Shown here piece by piece: positions 23,691 to 33,800 of a stretch of DNA of 64,000 nt (the first letter of the stretch is position 1; every line of letters begins with the position of its first letter). A program made the translations under genes and the position numbers. The stretch spans positions 66,497,800 to 66,561,799 of the forward strand of contig NC_083341.1 in the NCBI RefSeq assembly GCF_019175385.1, written 5' to 3'. Origin of the DNA: Lycium barbarum. Lineage: Eukaryota; Streptophyta; Magnoliopsida; Solanales; Solanaceae. The notes beneath the pieces were generated by a model. It made no database searches, was not told the origin of the DNA, and saw nothing but the letters and a program-made list of their open reading frames with translations.

Positions 23691-24373
23691 TGTCACGACC
23701 CAACCTCGTGGGCCGTGACTAGTGCCCGAGCTGGACACCCATACACACTTACTTACCAAATCAGCATATCAACGACTTATCCATATCCAACATATATTAA
23801 TTATTATAGATATTAAGGGCAGATGTTAGCTTAAGCGGTCGCATATATCAAACACATCATACAGGAGCCGCCAAGGCTGTCGTAGAACATATCGTCCAAA
23901 GCATATACATAAGTTTATATACATACAAACCGTTAAGGCTGTCATAGCAAATAGGACCGCTTAGACGCAAATCAAAGACATAACCGGACAATAGCGACCC
24001 ATGACCCACATATATGTCTATAGGCCTCTAACAAACACAATAGAATCATATGACGGGACAAGGCCCCGTCGTACCCCTAAATAGTCATATATACATAAGC
24101 ATGTACAATAGAACGATCTGTACCAAATGTATGGGCTCCGGAACGAGGAAGCACTTCAACACAGCAGAATGGATGGCCCAAGCTGACGGGCCACTCACGT
24201 GCACGTCTGTACCTGCGGGCATGAAACGCAGCCCCCGAAGAAAGGGGGTCAGTACGGAATATGTACTGAGTATGTAAGGCATGAAATACAACTGGAAAGA
24301 TCATAACTAAAATAGAGATTCCGGGAGTCAAGTATCATAATAAAGAAACCACTGTACCTGTGTAGTACGGAAC
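23691..24373 (-). mobile_element. 5' LTR of element Y, first segment
   Basis: It starts TGTCACGACCC next to the primer-binding site. It contains the double-hairpin module (24210-24275) and two copies of a CAAGGCTGTC-type unit near 23870 and 23930. It is interrupted by the young gag-only element, whose target duplication GGAAC is at 24369-24373, and resumes at 33876. Confidence 0.9.
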
Positions 24374-27300
24374 TGTTATGTCCCGAATTTTCGTATAACG
24401 GGAAATCAAGAAATAAATAAGACTTGTGTGTGTTGAGGAAATAATTTGATTCAAGTTGCTATGCTCATGTTGATTATGAAATCGTTGATGTTAAGACGTC
24501 GGGGAAGGCCGAGGGTAAACTTGGAACTTCGGAAATTAGTTTCGGGAATTACAAAACGGGACATAACATGAATTGGGCCAAGACAATGGAATACAAAATG
24601 AGGCCCAAGTAAGTAGGGGTGGCCGGCCATAGCCTTTGGCCCATACCCATTTATTATGTCATGTGCCAAGCACATGACTAGATATGGATATATATCTACT
24701 TGCCATTGGGAATTATCAAGGAAATAGCACAAAAAATTCTAGAACACCCATCAAGAGGCTCTCGGCCGAGAGGGTTAGAGAGAAAAAAAAAATTGGCAAG
24801 CGTTGATCTTAGCCTTAAAAATCTCGAGTTTGGCATAGTTGTGGAGTGCTCAAGACGCTCTCCGACGTGATACAAGTAGTTTGGAGGAAGAGCGACGTTT
24901 GCGACAAGTCGGAAATTCAAGAAAAAGGTAAGATTTTTATGTTTTAATGTTATGAAATGGATATATATGTGTTAGTGATTGGATTAGTGTGAAGATTGTG
25001 GGATGGGGTTGTGTTTGAGCATGGTGTGTGTGTGTAGAAAGGGTGTGTTTGGCCGTGGCTTGTATGTAGTGCAAGACCATGTGAATTTAATTCCGTTTAG
25101 TCGTTTGAGGTGTCGTTGTAACCTTTATAACGTAAATGAATGTTTGGAGAATTGATTTGGTGTTAGAAAATAATTTCGGACGTTATCGGAAAGCGTATAC
25201 ATTTGGTATATTTGTGTATATCATAGTATATTTATGACACTAAAGACTTTAAATAAGATTTATGGTTGATGATAACGAATTTGGAATGAAACGACGCAAG
25301 TTAGAACGTTCGTCGTAACTTTTGGTGTTTTGAATGAAAATTGGAAAGTAGTGAACTTTGGGAATGTTTGTATGTGATTTGGAACTTGTATGTAGTGTGT
25401 TTGAATAATTGAGAATGAGTGAATGAATGGACTAATGTGGAAATAGAGTTGGAATTTTGAAGTTGAATCAAGAATTTGCCAACTTATGTATTAAAGTGAA
25501 ATTTTGAAGTTAATGTAGTATGATTGTGGTTTGTATGGTTTAATGATGTTTGGGCTGTTGTTGTCGTTGTATTTTGAGCCGAGCTAAGTCTCGGGGGTGT
25601 TAGATTTATAGGGGAAGTGCTGCCGAAATTTCGGTAGCCAAATATAGCCCAAAGACTAAAATGTTACTTCTCATGAATAGTAACTGGTAAAAGTGACCAT
25701 TTGCAGTTTCTGGACGAAACGGGAATTGCGATTTGAGGAGCGTAAGGCGCCAACCAGGTATGTAAAGCCTACCTCTCGTTCTTTTGGCATGTCCTAGACC
25801 CACTAGGTAAATTTCGGAATCTCGGGAATAACTCTGCTCTTGGAAATCGAGGTTCAAGTTCGAGCACTATTCATTCAGCGCGATTGAAACCTTTTGGTCC
25901 CATTTGGGTAAAGGAACGCTCGTACCTCCATAACTTGTGCTGTTGAGTCCGAAACTCTTCGAAACTTTTGTAAATGACTCTATGGAACCAAAAATCTGCG
26001 ATTTGTGTCCGCCGCCTCAATTTGACCCGAGGTGGGCCCGCGAGCCCCGAGGCTCCCCTTATTCGGTTTGTTTGATTCGCTTGTGTCTGTTATGATTCGC
26101 AACCTTCTGTTTATGACCCAAGGATGTGTTTGAAACTTCCTATGCCATTAATGTACGTTCTGTACTTTGAACGATGTGAGATTTTCGGAAAATGACGTAT
26201 GAACAGTTTTTCTTGAGAATTTGGCCGTTTGGCACTTCGTAACTTATATACGCAAACTTTGATCAATCTGATTCCTATTCCGAGCCTTCTGGCGTCAGTA
26301 TATACTTGTACGTAAATTATATGTTGAGTCCGACAAAATTATTTTGATATGCATATGGTTTCTGCACTACTCTGTTCGTGCTGTCTGCTATGACTTTGTT
26401 CGTCGGTACCCGGGCCGACTTTGTGATCGTGCGCGCTATAATATATTCGGGAGTTATGATGTGTTACGGTTTCCGAGGCCTCGCCATAGGGCCGGTTACC
26501 GTTTATGGAGTTATGATGTGATATGGCATTTGATATGTTTTGATGATATGATGTGTGTGTGATATGATGTGTCTGGAGACTGTACGGAGATTTGAAAACT
26601 TCTAGAGTTATGATGTGTTGTGGCACCAGCGTCGGGGGGTGACCACGTTCCTAAACCCTATACATGATTTGATTTGCATTTTGTACGTTCGCCTCCCGCA
26701 CAGGTTTGCTTTGTCTACGATGTCGGTGTGTTTGTTCTTTCTGACTCCAGCTGTGTTTGTGATTTCTGTACCCTCTGCTTTACATACTCAGTACTTCTCC
26801 CGTACTGACCCCCGTTTCTTCGGGGGCTGTGTTTCATGCCCGCAGGTACAGAAGCTCGTTTGGGTGGTCCTCCAGTTTAGGCTACTCATTCTGCTGTGTT
26901 GGAAAGCTCCCCTTGATCCGGAGCCTACTCTTGGTACATATCTTTTGTTGTGTCTGTATTCTGTATATTTGGATGAGTGGGTACGGCGGGGCCCTGTCCC
27001 GTCCTATGTTCATATGTCTTATGTTCTGTTTTGTCTAGAGGCCTGTAGTCAGATTTGTGGGTCGTGGGTCCGGTGTGTTCGTATGTGAGTCTGTTTTGTG
27101 TTCTTAAGCGGCCCGTACACTGCTATGGCCAAGTCGGCCTCTGATTTTGTATGTATGTGTATGCTTTTGGGGGCGATGTACATTCCGCCACCCTTCGGAT
27201 GTGTGTGTGTGAAAATTTGGCGAAGTACATTCCGCCTCTTTTCTGATTTGCGATTTGTTTGATCTGTACGGGCGACTGCTTAGGATCAGTATTCGGTAGA

Positions 27301-27434
27301 TGTCTGATTACGATGTTGAGTCTGAATATCGTATGTTGTGTTTGGACGAGTCTGATTTCGATGATATGGGTGTGAGTTTATCTGGGGTGTCCCTGTAGGG
27401 CACCAGTCGCGGCCCACGGGGGTGGGTCGTGACA
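24374..27434 (+). mobile_element. 5' LTR of the young gag-only element (3061 bp)
   Basis: Ends are TGTTATGTCCC and GGGTCGTGACA, flanked by GGAAC. It has exactly the same length as the 3' LTR, and I found only about five differences, at the first bases, near 26425, 26605 and 26850, and near the end. Features: TATA box TATATAT (24689-24695), donor-like AAG/GTAAGA (intron would start at 24928), palindrome CTGCCGAAATTTCGGTAG (25620-25637), double-hairpin module (26783-26851) and paired GGCGATGTACATTCCGCC-like units (about 27172 and 27222). The position of the TATA box implies a short U3 and a transcribed part of more than 2.7 kb. Confidence 0.97.
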
Positions 27435-27438
27435 AAAG

Positions 27439-27450
27439 TGGTATCAGAGC
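27439..27450 (+). other. Primer-binding site of the young element
   Basis: TGGTATCAGAGC begins 4 bases after the LTR and matches the complement of the initiator tRNA-Met 3' end. Similarity to the tRNA continues for some bases beyond (GAGGTTTG). Confidence 0.95.
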
Positions 27451-27496
27451 GAGGTTTGTCCTCGGAATGTCTACAGGCCGTGTCTAGTAGAGTCTT

Positions 27497-27530
27497 GTTT
27501 ATCGATGTGTTGTGCACCACATCTATAAAC
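27497..27530 (+). other. Leader hairpin with palindromic loop (young element)
   Basis: GTTTAT, C, GATGTG, loop TTGTGCAC, CACATC, T, ATAAAC. All 12 stem pairs are Watson-Crick around a single 1x1 mismatch. The loop holds the 6-bp palindrome GTGCAC. It lies 46 nt after the primer-binding site. Confidence 0.75.
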
Positions 27531-27646
27531 AGGAAGCTACAGGACATCTAGGATGTTGTGTTGCCCTTTCTTTGGAATCTTAGATCGTGCGATAGAGCTG
27601 TGTTATTAGGATCATTCTGATCTGACCCGTTGATGTGTTTGCAGCG

Positions 27647-29119
27647 ATGCCTCCGAAGAAGGCAACGGCGGCCCAGAAGGGCAAGGCGAAGGTGGGAGAG
27701 ACCAGTCAGGCACAACGGGCTACTCGGGCTCGTGTTTATGATTTGCCTGAGGTTACACCTCATTCTGAGGGGTCTGCTACACCCCCATTAGTACAGCCGG
27801 GAGCGGGACCTTCAGCAGCTCCAGAGGTCCGTGTACCCGCTCCTGAGACGCCAGCTTCTCAGCCAGGGGCGGAGGATAGGACCCTGAGGGAGGCTGTACA
27901 GTTGTTGACTACGATTGTAGCCGGCCAGGCTCGCAGGCGCGGGCGGAGAGACGATGATGATGAGGACAGGCGGGAAAGCCTGAGAGTTCGGGAGTTCTTG
28001 TTATGCGGCCCTCCAGAGTTTTTCGGGTCTAAGCCCGATGAGGACCCCCATGACTTCATTCGGGGGATGCGGCGTGCATTAGACTTGGTCAGGGCCTCAG
28101 AGACCGAGTCGGTGGAGCTAGCTTCGCATAGGCTTCGGGATGTTGCCGCGCATTGGTATGAGACTTGGGAGCTATCCCGGGGTGAGGGTGCTCCTCCAGC
28201 TATGTGGGATCAGTTTGTGACTGCTTTCACCCGCCACTTCCTGCCCCCAGAGTTACGACGGGAGCGAGCTGATCGGTTTTTGCATCTGCAGCAGAGGGGT
28301 CGGAGCGTCCGTGAATATAATTTGGAGTTTGATTCCCTGGCCCGGTACGCCCCTGCCGTGGTGGCAGATATGACAGATCGGATGCATAGATATGTTATGG
28401 GGCTGGATCGTTACTTGATTGACGGGTGTATGGCGGTGTCATTGCAGACAGATATGGACATTGCCCGTCTACAGGCCTACGCCCAGGGGATGGAGAACCG
28501 GCACCGAGCAGATCGGCCCAGCCGAGAGTATGATGGGAGACGGCCCAAGAGGGCCAGATCAGCGGGATATTCTGGAGATTCTCGGAGCGGGCAGCCTCAG
28601 TATCAGTCCAGCGGGTACTTTCCTCCGTCAGGCCGGGACGCACAGTCTGTTGGTAAGAGGTTTGATGGAGCAGGACCGTCCAGGGCAGACCAGAGTTCCA
28701 GAGCCCCAGGTCCTCAGTCGAGCAGGGGTCCCAGTCAGTCTAGGCCACCCATACCCCAGTGTTCGTATTGCGGAAGATCGCACCCAGGTGAGTGCTTCAG
28801 AGCCACAGGGGCCTGTTTTGCTTGCGGCCGCCAGGGCCATATCATGCGGGATTGTCCGTGGGCAGGCGGTTCCGGTAGCGCAGCACCGCCGATGAGATCT
28901 GTTGCGGGTTCGTCATCTACCCCTTCGGCCACGCGCTCGACAGGGCGAGGTATGCCAGCACCAGCGGGCCGCGGTAGAGGCCGTGGTGGGGGTTCAGATT
29001 CTAGCGGTCCCTCGAACCGCATCTACGCTTTGACTGGTCATCGGGACCCAGAGGCACCCCCAGATACAGACCCAGGTATATTACTAACCCTTTTGTTTAA
29101 TGAATATGTGCAATGGTAG
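27647..29119 (+). CDS. gag: Gag (capsid-nucleocapsid) protein of the gag-only element
   Basis: Gag forms the virus-like particle in the cytoplasm in which retrotransposon RNA is packaged and copied. The intact frame gives 490 residues from the preferred start MPPKKATAAQ. An upstream ATG at 27635 adds four residues, but it lies before a TTTGCAG acceptor-like site, and related gag genes start MP.K..ATAAQKGK. The N-terminus is basic then Pro-rich. Residues about 115-270 are the retrotransposon gag fold (PPEFFGSKPDEDPHDFI, HWYETWE, FLPPELRRERADRFL, YNLEFDSLARYAP). An Arg/Ser/Gly-rich stretch follows, with a partial Cys motif (CSYCGRSHPGEC) and a CCHC zinc knuckle (CFACGRQGHIMRDC, about residues 389-402). 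It stops just where the gag-pol junction would be, with no protease. It depends on another element for pol. Function is firm from family features. Confidence 0.93.
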   Translation: MPPKKATAAQKGKAKVGETSQAQRATRARVYDLPEVTPHSEGSATPPLVQPGAGPSAAPEVRVPAPETPASQPGAEDRTLREAVQLLTTIVAGQARRRGRRDDDDEDRRESLRVREFLLCGPPEFFGSKPDEDPHDFIRGMRRALDLVRASETESVELASHRLRDVAAHWYETWELSRGEGAPPAMWDQFVTAFTRHFLPPELRRERADRFLHLQQRGRSVREYNLEFDSLARYAPAVVADMTDRMHRYVMGLDRYLIDGCMAVSLQTDMDIARLQAYAQGMENRHRADRPSREYDGRRPKRARSAGYSGDSRSGQPQYQSSGYFPPSGRDAQSVGKRFDGAGPSRADQSSRAPGPQSSRGPSQSRPPIPQCSYCGRSHPGECFRATGACFACGRQGHIMRDCPWAGGSGSAAPPMRSVAGSSSTPSATRSTGRGMPAPAGRGRGRGGGSDSSGPSNRIYALTGHRDPEAPPDTDPGILLTLLFNEYVQW

Positions 29120-29387
29120 GTTTGTACCTCAGTATTATGCGATATTCTTTTGTGTGTGTCAGTAAAGGTAGGGTAAGAATCTGAATTAATGAAAATATCT
29201 GAGGCAGTTATCTGTACGTGTGTGAGGAAAATATATGGGAGTTGGAAGGCTAGAACGATAGACCACACAGCCAGAAAAGCAAACGACTTCTTTGGGACAA
29301 AGGGGGACCCGCTACGAAAAATTTCCGAAAAATTTGCTAAGACCCCGTTTGGCCTAAAATTGCGTGACAAAGGTAGTGCGGGGCAAT

Positions 29388-29489
29388 TGACGAAATTATA
29401 TCAACCCTAACGCGTCAAAATACGTAAAAGATTCGGGGTTAAGCGTGCTCAAGCCAGAGCAATTCAGGGATGGGTGACCCCCTGGGAAG
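29388..29489 (+). other. 5S rRNA-like domain, copy in the young element
   Basis: This aligns with plant 5S rRNA nucleotides 1-102 without gaps. GGTTAAGCGTGCTCA falls at the A-box position and GGGATGGGTGACCCCCTGG at the C box. It is followed 4 nt later by the palindrome TGCAAAATTTTGCA (29493-29506), which contains a TTTT that could end a Pol III transcript. The domain lies about 270 bp after the gag stop. The A and young-element copies share most changes from 5S, so they derive from one capture. Confidence 0.85.
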
Positions 29490-30059
29490 TAATGCAAAAT
29501 TTTGCACAAGTGTAAGTCTGATTAATGTAAATGAGAATTTGGGGTAACCAAGGATAAATAGAATGTGTGTGGAATAATTAGTGCCCTCGCGAGAGCCGCG
29601 CGGAACGAGGCGGACTAAATGGGCACAAAGGAAAAGGGTATGACACCGCTTGGGAAATTGAACGAATTTGAATAACCGCCAGAGATGTTCGCCAGTAAGG
29701 TATGAGTGAGCGTGTGTATGTGTATGTGTGTGCGTATGATTTTTATCTTGTGCCTATGCGGGGTAAGAGCCGAGCCCCGGCAATTGATGTTGAGATAAAT
29801 GAAAGGTGAGCAGTGTGAATGGATAGAATCTTTGAAAGAGTTGATACGTAAGACGCAAGGTAAATTATGTGACGACCGATGAGTGAGTTTGCAAATAAAG
29901 AGGAAATTCTCATGAATTATTGGAGCCTTAATGTGAATGATTTGATCCTAAATTGACAATCTATCTGTGGTGCTTCTGCATTTCCGATTCCGATGAGGCT
30001 CTACCTAGTACACCTCTGTACCTCTGCGTTCGACTAGGTTCCCGTCCGATGAACCTTTT

Positions 30060-30480
30060 GTGCGTTTGATTCTGAATCCGTTTCTGTCTGGCACACCTCT
30101 GTATGTCTGACTCTGGATATAAATCTGTCTGATATGCTTCGGTGCGTTTGATTTTGACCGCGCGTGTGTTTGATATGTTTCGGTTTGTCTGATCACGACT
30201 CGGTATGAAACAATTCCGTATCTTTGATTCTGATTTTGGGTTTGTTCGATGTGAGTCCGTACGTCTGACTTCGACTGGGAATCTGTTTGGTATATCTCTG
30301 CGTGTCTGATTCTGCCTACGAATTCGTTTGATACGCCTTTGTACGTCTGACTCCGATCTCAGATGTGTCTGATATGCTTCCGTACCTTCGATGTTGACTA
30401 CGAATCCGTCCGCCATAGTTGAGTATGTCTGCCTCCGATTATGAATCCGTCCGGTTTTAGTTCTGAATCTGTTTGGTATG
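30060..30480 (+). repeat. About 41-bp tandem repeat array (young element)
   Basis: Ten or so units, several exactly 41 bp long (for example those ending GATCTCAGAT, GACTACGAAT and GATTATGAAT between 30280 and 30445). The array lies between the 5S-like domain and the polypurine tract. A 151-residue minus-strand frame (29961-30416) covers most of it but changes frame phase with each unit and has no known domain, so I do not call it a gene. Confidence 0.75.
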
Positions 30481-30773
30481 AAGTGTCTGATATGAAGTAA
30501 AGTGAGATTACGACTATGTGGTAAGGAAACTCAGGAGTGTGAAAAGAAGATGATATTGACGATGATGTCTGGAAAGTGTCCGTCCCTTACAAGAATATAG
30601 TGCAGAGTTCGGTGATTACGTAGAGTATGAGAAAATGTATTATGAAGGTATTTGAGTCAGTGATGTGAAAAATCTACCCTAGTATTGGTAAAGAAGACAT
30701 GTCGGAGAAATCAATGAAGGACAACTATCAAGAGAACCCTCCCGGAGTAGTACGACACCCATGAGTTCGATTC

Positions 30774-30809
30774 AACATTCGAGGACGAATGTTCTTAAGG
30801 GGGAGAGAA
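30774..30809 (+). other. Pre-tract hairpin and polypurine tract (young element)
   Basis: AACATTCGAGGACGAATGTT (30774-30793) is an 8-bp inverted repeat with loop AGGA. The purine run AAGGGGGAGAGAA (30797-30809) directly precedes the 3' LTR and would prime plus-strand DNA synthesis. Confidence 0.85.
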
Positions 30810-33800
30810 TGTTATGTCCCGTATTTTCGTATAACGGGAAATCAAGAAATAAATAAGACTTGTGTGTGTTGAGGAAATAATTTGATTCAAGTTGCTATGC
30901 TCATGTTGATTATGAAATCGTTGATGTTAAGACGTCGGGGAAGGCCGAGGGTAAACTTGGAACTTCGGAAATTAGTTTCGGGAATTACAAAACGGGACAT
31001 AACATGAATTGGGCCAAGACAATGGAATACAAAATGAGGCCCAAGTAAGTAGGGGTGGCCGGCCATAGCCTTTGGCCCATACCCATTTATTATGTCATGT
31101 GCCAAGCACATGACTAGATATGGATATATATCTACTTGCCATTGGGAATTATCAAGGAAATAGCACAAAAAATTCTAGAACACCCATCAAGAGGCTCTCG
31201 GCCGAGAGGGTTAGAGAGAAAAAAAAAATTGGCAAGCGTTGATCTTAGCCTTAAAAATCTCGAGTTTGGCATAGTTGTGGAGTGCTCAAGACGCTCTCCG
31301 ACGTGATACAAGTAGTTTGGAGGAAGAGCGACGTTTGCGACAAGTCGGAAATTCAAGAAAAAGGTAAGATTTTTATGTTTTAATGTTATGAAATGGATAT
31401 ATATGTGTTAGTGATTGGATTAGTGTGAAGATTGTGGGATGGGGTTGTGTTTGAGCATGGTGTGTGTGTGTAGAAAGGGTGTGTTTGGCCGTGGCTTGTA
31501 TGTAGTGCAAGACCATGTGAATTTAATTCCGTTTAGTCGTTTGAGGTGTCGTTGTAACCTTTATAACGTAAATGAATGTTTGGAGAATTGATTTGGTGTT
31601 AGAAAATAATTTCGGACGTTATCGGAAAGCGTATACATTTGGTATATTTGTGTATATCATAGTATATTTATGACACTAAAGACTTTAAATAAGATTTATG
31701 GTTGATGATAACGAATTTGGAATGAAACGACGCAAGTTAGAACGTTCGTCGTAACTTTTGGTGTTTTGAATGAAAATTGGAAAGTAGTGAACTTTGGGAA
31801 TGTTTGTATGTGATTTGGAACTTGTATGTAGTGTGTTTGAATAATTGAGAATGAGTGAATGAATGGACTAATGTGGAAATAGAGTTGGAATTTTGAAGTT
31901 GAATCAAGAATTTGCCAACTTATGTATTAAAGTGAAATTTTGAAGTTAATGTAGTATGATTGTGGTTTGTATGGTTTAATGATGTTTGGGCTGTTGTTGT
32001 CGTTGTATTTTGAGCCGAGCTAAGTCTCGGGGGTGTTAGATTTATAGGGGAAGTGCTGCCGAAATTTCGGTAGCCAAATATAGCCCAAAGACTAAAATGT
32101 TACTTCTCATGAATAGTAACTGGTAAAAGTGACCATTTGCAGTTTCTGGACGAAACGGGAATTGCGATTTGAGGAGCGTAAGGCGCCAACCAGGTATGTA
32201 AAGCCTACCTCTCGTTCTTTTGGCATGTCCTAGACCCACTAGGTAAATTTCGGAATCTCGGGAATAACTCTGCTCTTGGAAATCGAGGTTCAAGTTCGAG
32301 CACTATTCATTCAGCGCGATTGAAACCTTTTGGTCCCATTTGGGTAAAGGAACGCTCGTACCTCCATAACTTGTGCTGTTGAGTCCGAAACTCTTCGAAA
32401 CTTTTGTAAATGACTCTATGGAACCAAAAATCTGCGATTTGTGTCCGCCGCCTCAATTTGACCCGAGGTGGGCCCGCGAGCCCCGAGGCTCCCCTTATTC
32501 GGTTTGTTTGATTCGCTTGTGTCTGTTATGATTCGCAACCTTCTGTTTATGACCCAAGGATGTGTTTGAAACTTCCTATGCCATTAATGTACGTTCTGTA
32601 CTTTGAACGATGTGAGATTTTCGGAAAATGACGTATGAACAGTTTTTCTTGAGAATTTGGCCGTTTGGCACTTCGTAACTTATATACGCAAACTTTGATC
32701 AATCTGATTCCTATTCCGAGCCTTCTGGCGTCAGTATATACTTGTACGTAAATTATATGTTGAGTCCGACAAAATTATTTTGATATGCATATGGTTTCTG
32801 CACTACTCTGTTCGTGCTGTCTGCTATGACTTTGTTCGTCGGTACCCGGGCCGACTTTGTGACCGTGCGCGCTATAATATATTCGGGAGTTATGATGTGT
32901 TACGGTTTCCGAGGCCTCGCCATAGGGCCGGTTACCGTTTATGGAGTTATGATGTGATATGGCATTTGATATGTTTTGATGATATGATGTGTGTGTGATA
33001 TGATGTGTCTGGAGACTGTACGGAGATTTGAAAACTTCTGGAGTTATGATGTGTTGTGGCACCAGCGTCGGGGGGTGACCACGTTCCTAAACCCTATACA
33101 TGATTTGATTTGCATTTTGTACGTTCGCCTCCCGCACAGGTTTGCTTTGTCTACGATGTCGGTGTGTTTGTTCTTTCTGACTCCAGCTGTGTTTGTGATT
33201 TCTGTACCCTCTGCTTTACATACTCAGTACTTCTCCCGTACTGACCCCCGTTTCTTCGGGGGCTGTGTTTCATGCCCGCAGGTATAGAAGCTCGTTTGGG
33301 TGGTCCTCCAGTTTAGGCTACTCATTCTGCTGTGTTGGAAAGCTCCCCTTGATCCGGAGCCTACTCTTGGTACATATCTTTTGTTGTGTCTGTATTCTGT
33401 ATATTTGGATGAGTGGGTACGGCGGGGCCCTGTCCCGTCCTATGTTCATATGTCTTATGTTCTGTTTTGTCTAGAGGCCTGTAGTCAGATTTGTGGGTCG
33501 TGGGTCCGGTGTGTTCGTATGTGAGTCTGTTTTGTGTTCTTAAGCGGCCCGTACACTGCTATGGCCAAGTCGGCCTCTGATTTTGTATGTATGTGTATGC
33601 TTTTGGGGGCGATGTACATTCCGCCACCCTTCGGATGTGTGTGTGTGAAAATTTGGCGAAGTACATTCCGCCTCTTTTCTGATTTGCGATTTGTTTGATC
33701 TGTACGGGCGACTGCTTAGGATCAGTATTCGGTAGATGTCTGATTACGATGTTGAGTCTGAATATCGTATGTTGTGTTTGGACGAGTCTGATTTCGATGA

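Larger units (their letters stand above)
27435..30809 (+). mobile_element. Internal region of the young gag-only element
   Basis: Order: primer-binding site, leader hairpin, gag, a unique spacer (29120-29320), 5S-like domain, palindrome, 41-bp repeat array, pre-tract hairpin and polypurine tract. Protease, reverse transcriptase, RNase H and integrase are absent. The layout fits the group known as TR-GAG, non-autonomous LTR elements that keep gag only. The whole element (24374-33870) is 9497 bp with a 5-bp duplication and near-identical LTRs, so it inserted recently. Confidence 0.93.

Noticed and set aside
26615..27088. 157-codon plus-strand frame in the LTR, with peptides like TQYFSRTDPRFFGGCVSCP that recur in frames of other LTRs on both strands
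   Set aside because: The recurring peptide is the translation of the double-hairpin module. Stems vary in a compensated way across families, the frame is broken in the sister LTR (stop near 33286), and no start context or domain is shared.
27439..27465. A tRNA-Met gene, because the sequence after the LTR matches part of the tRNA
   Set aside because: Only the 3' part, complementary to the primer tRNA, is matched. Its position next to the LTR identifies it as a primer-binding site.
29961..30416. 151-codon minus-strand frame over the 41-bp repeats
   Set aside because: The unit length is not a multiple of three, so successive units are read in different frames. No domain is seen, and the relative in element A (600-887) is much shorter.
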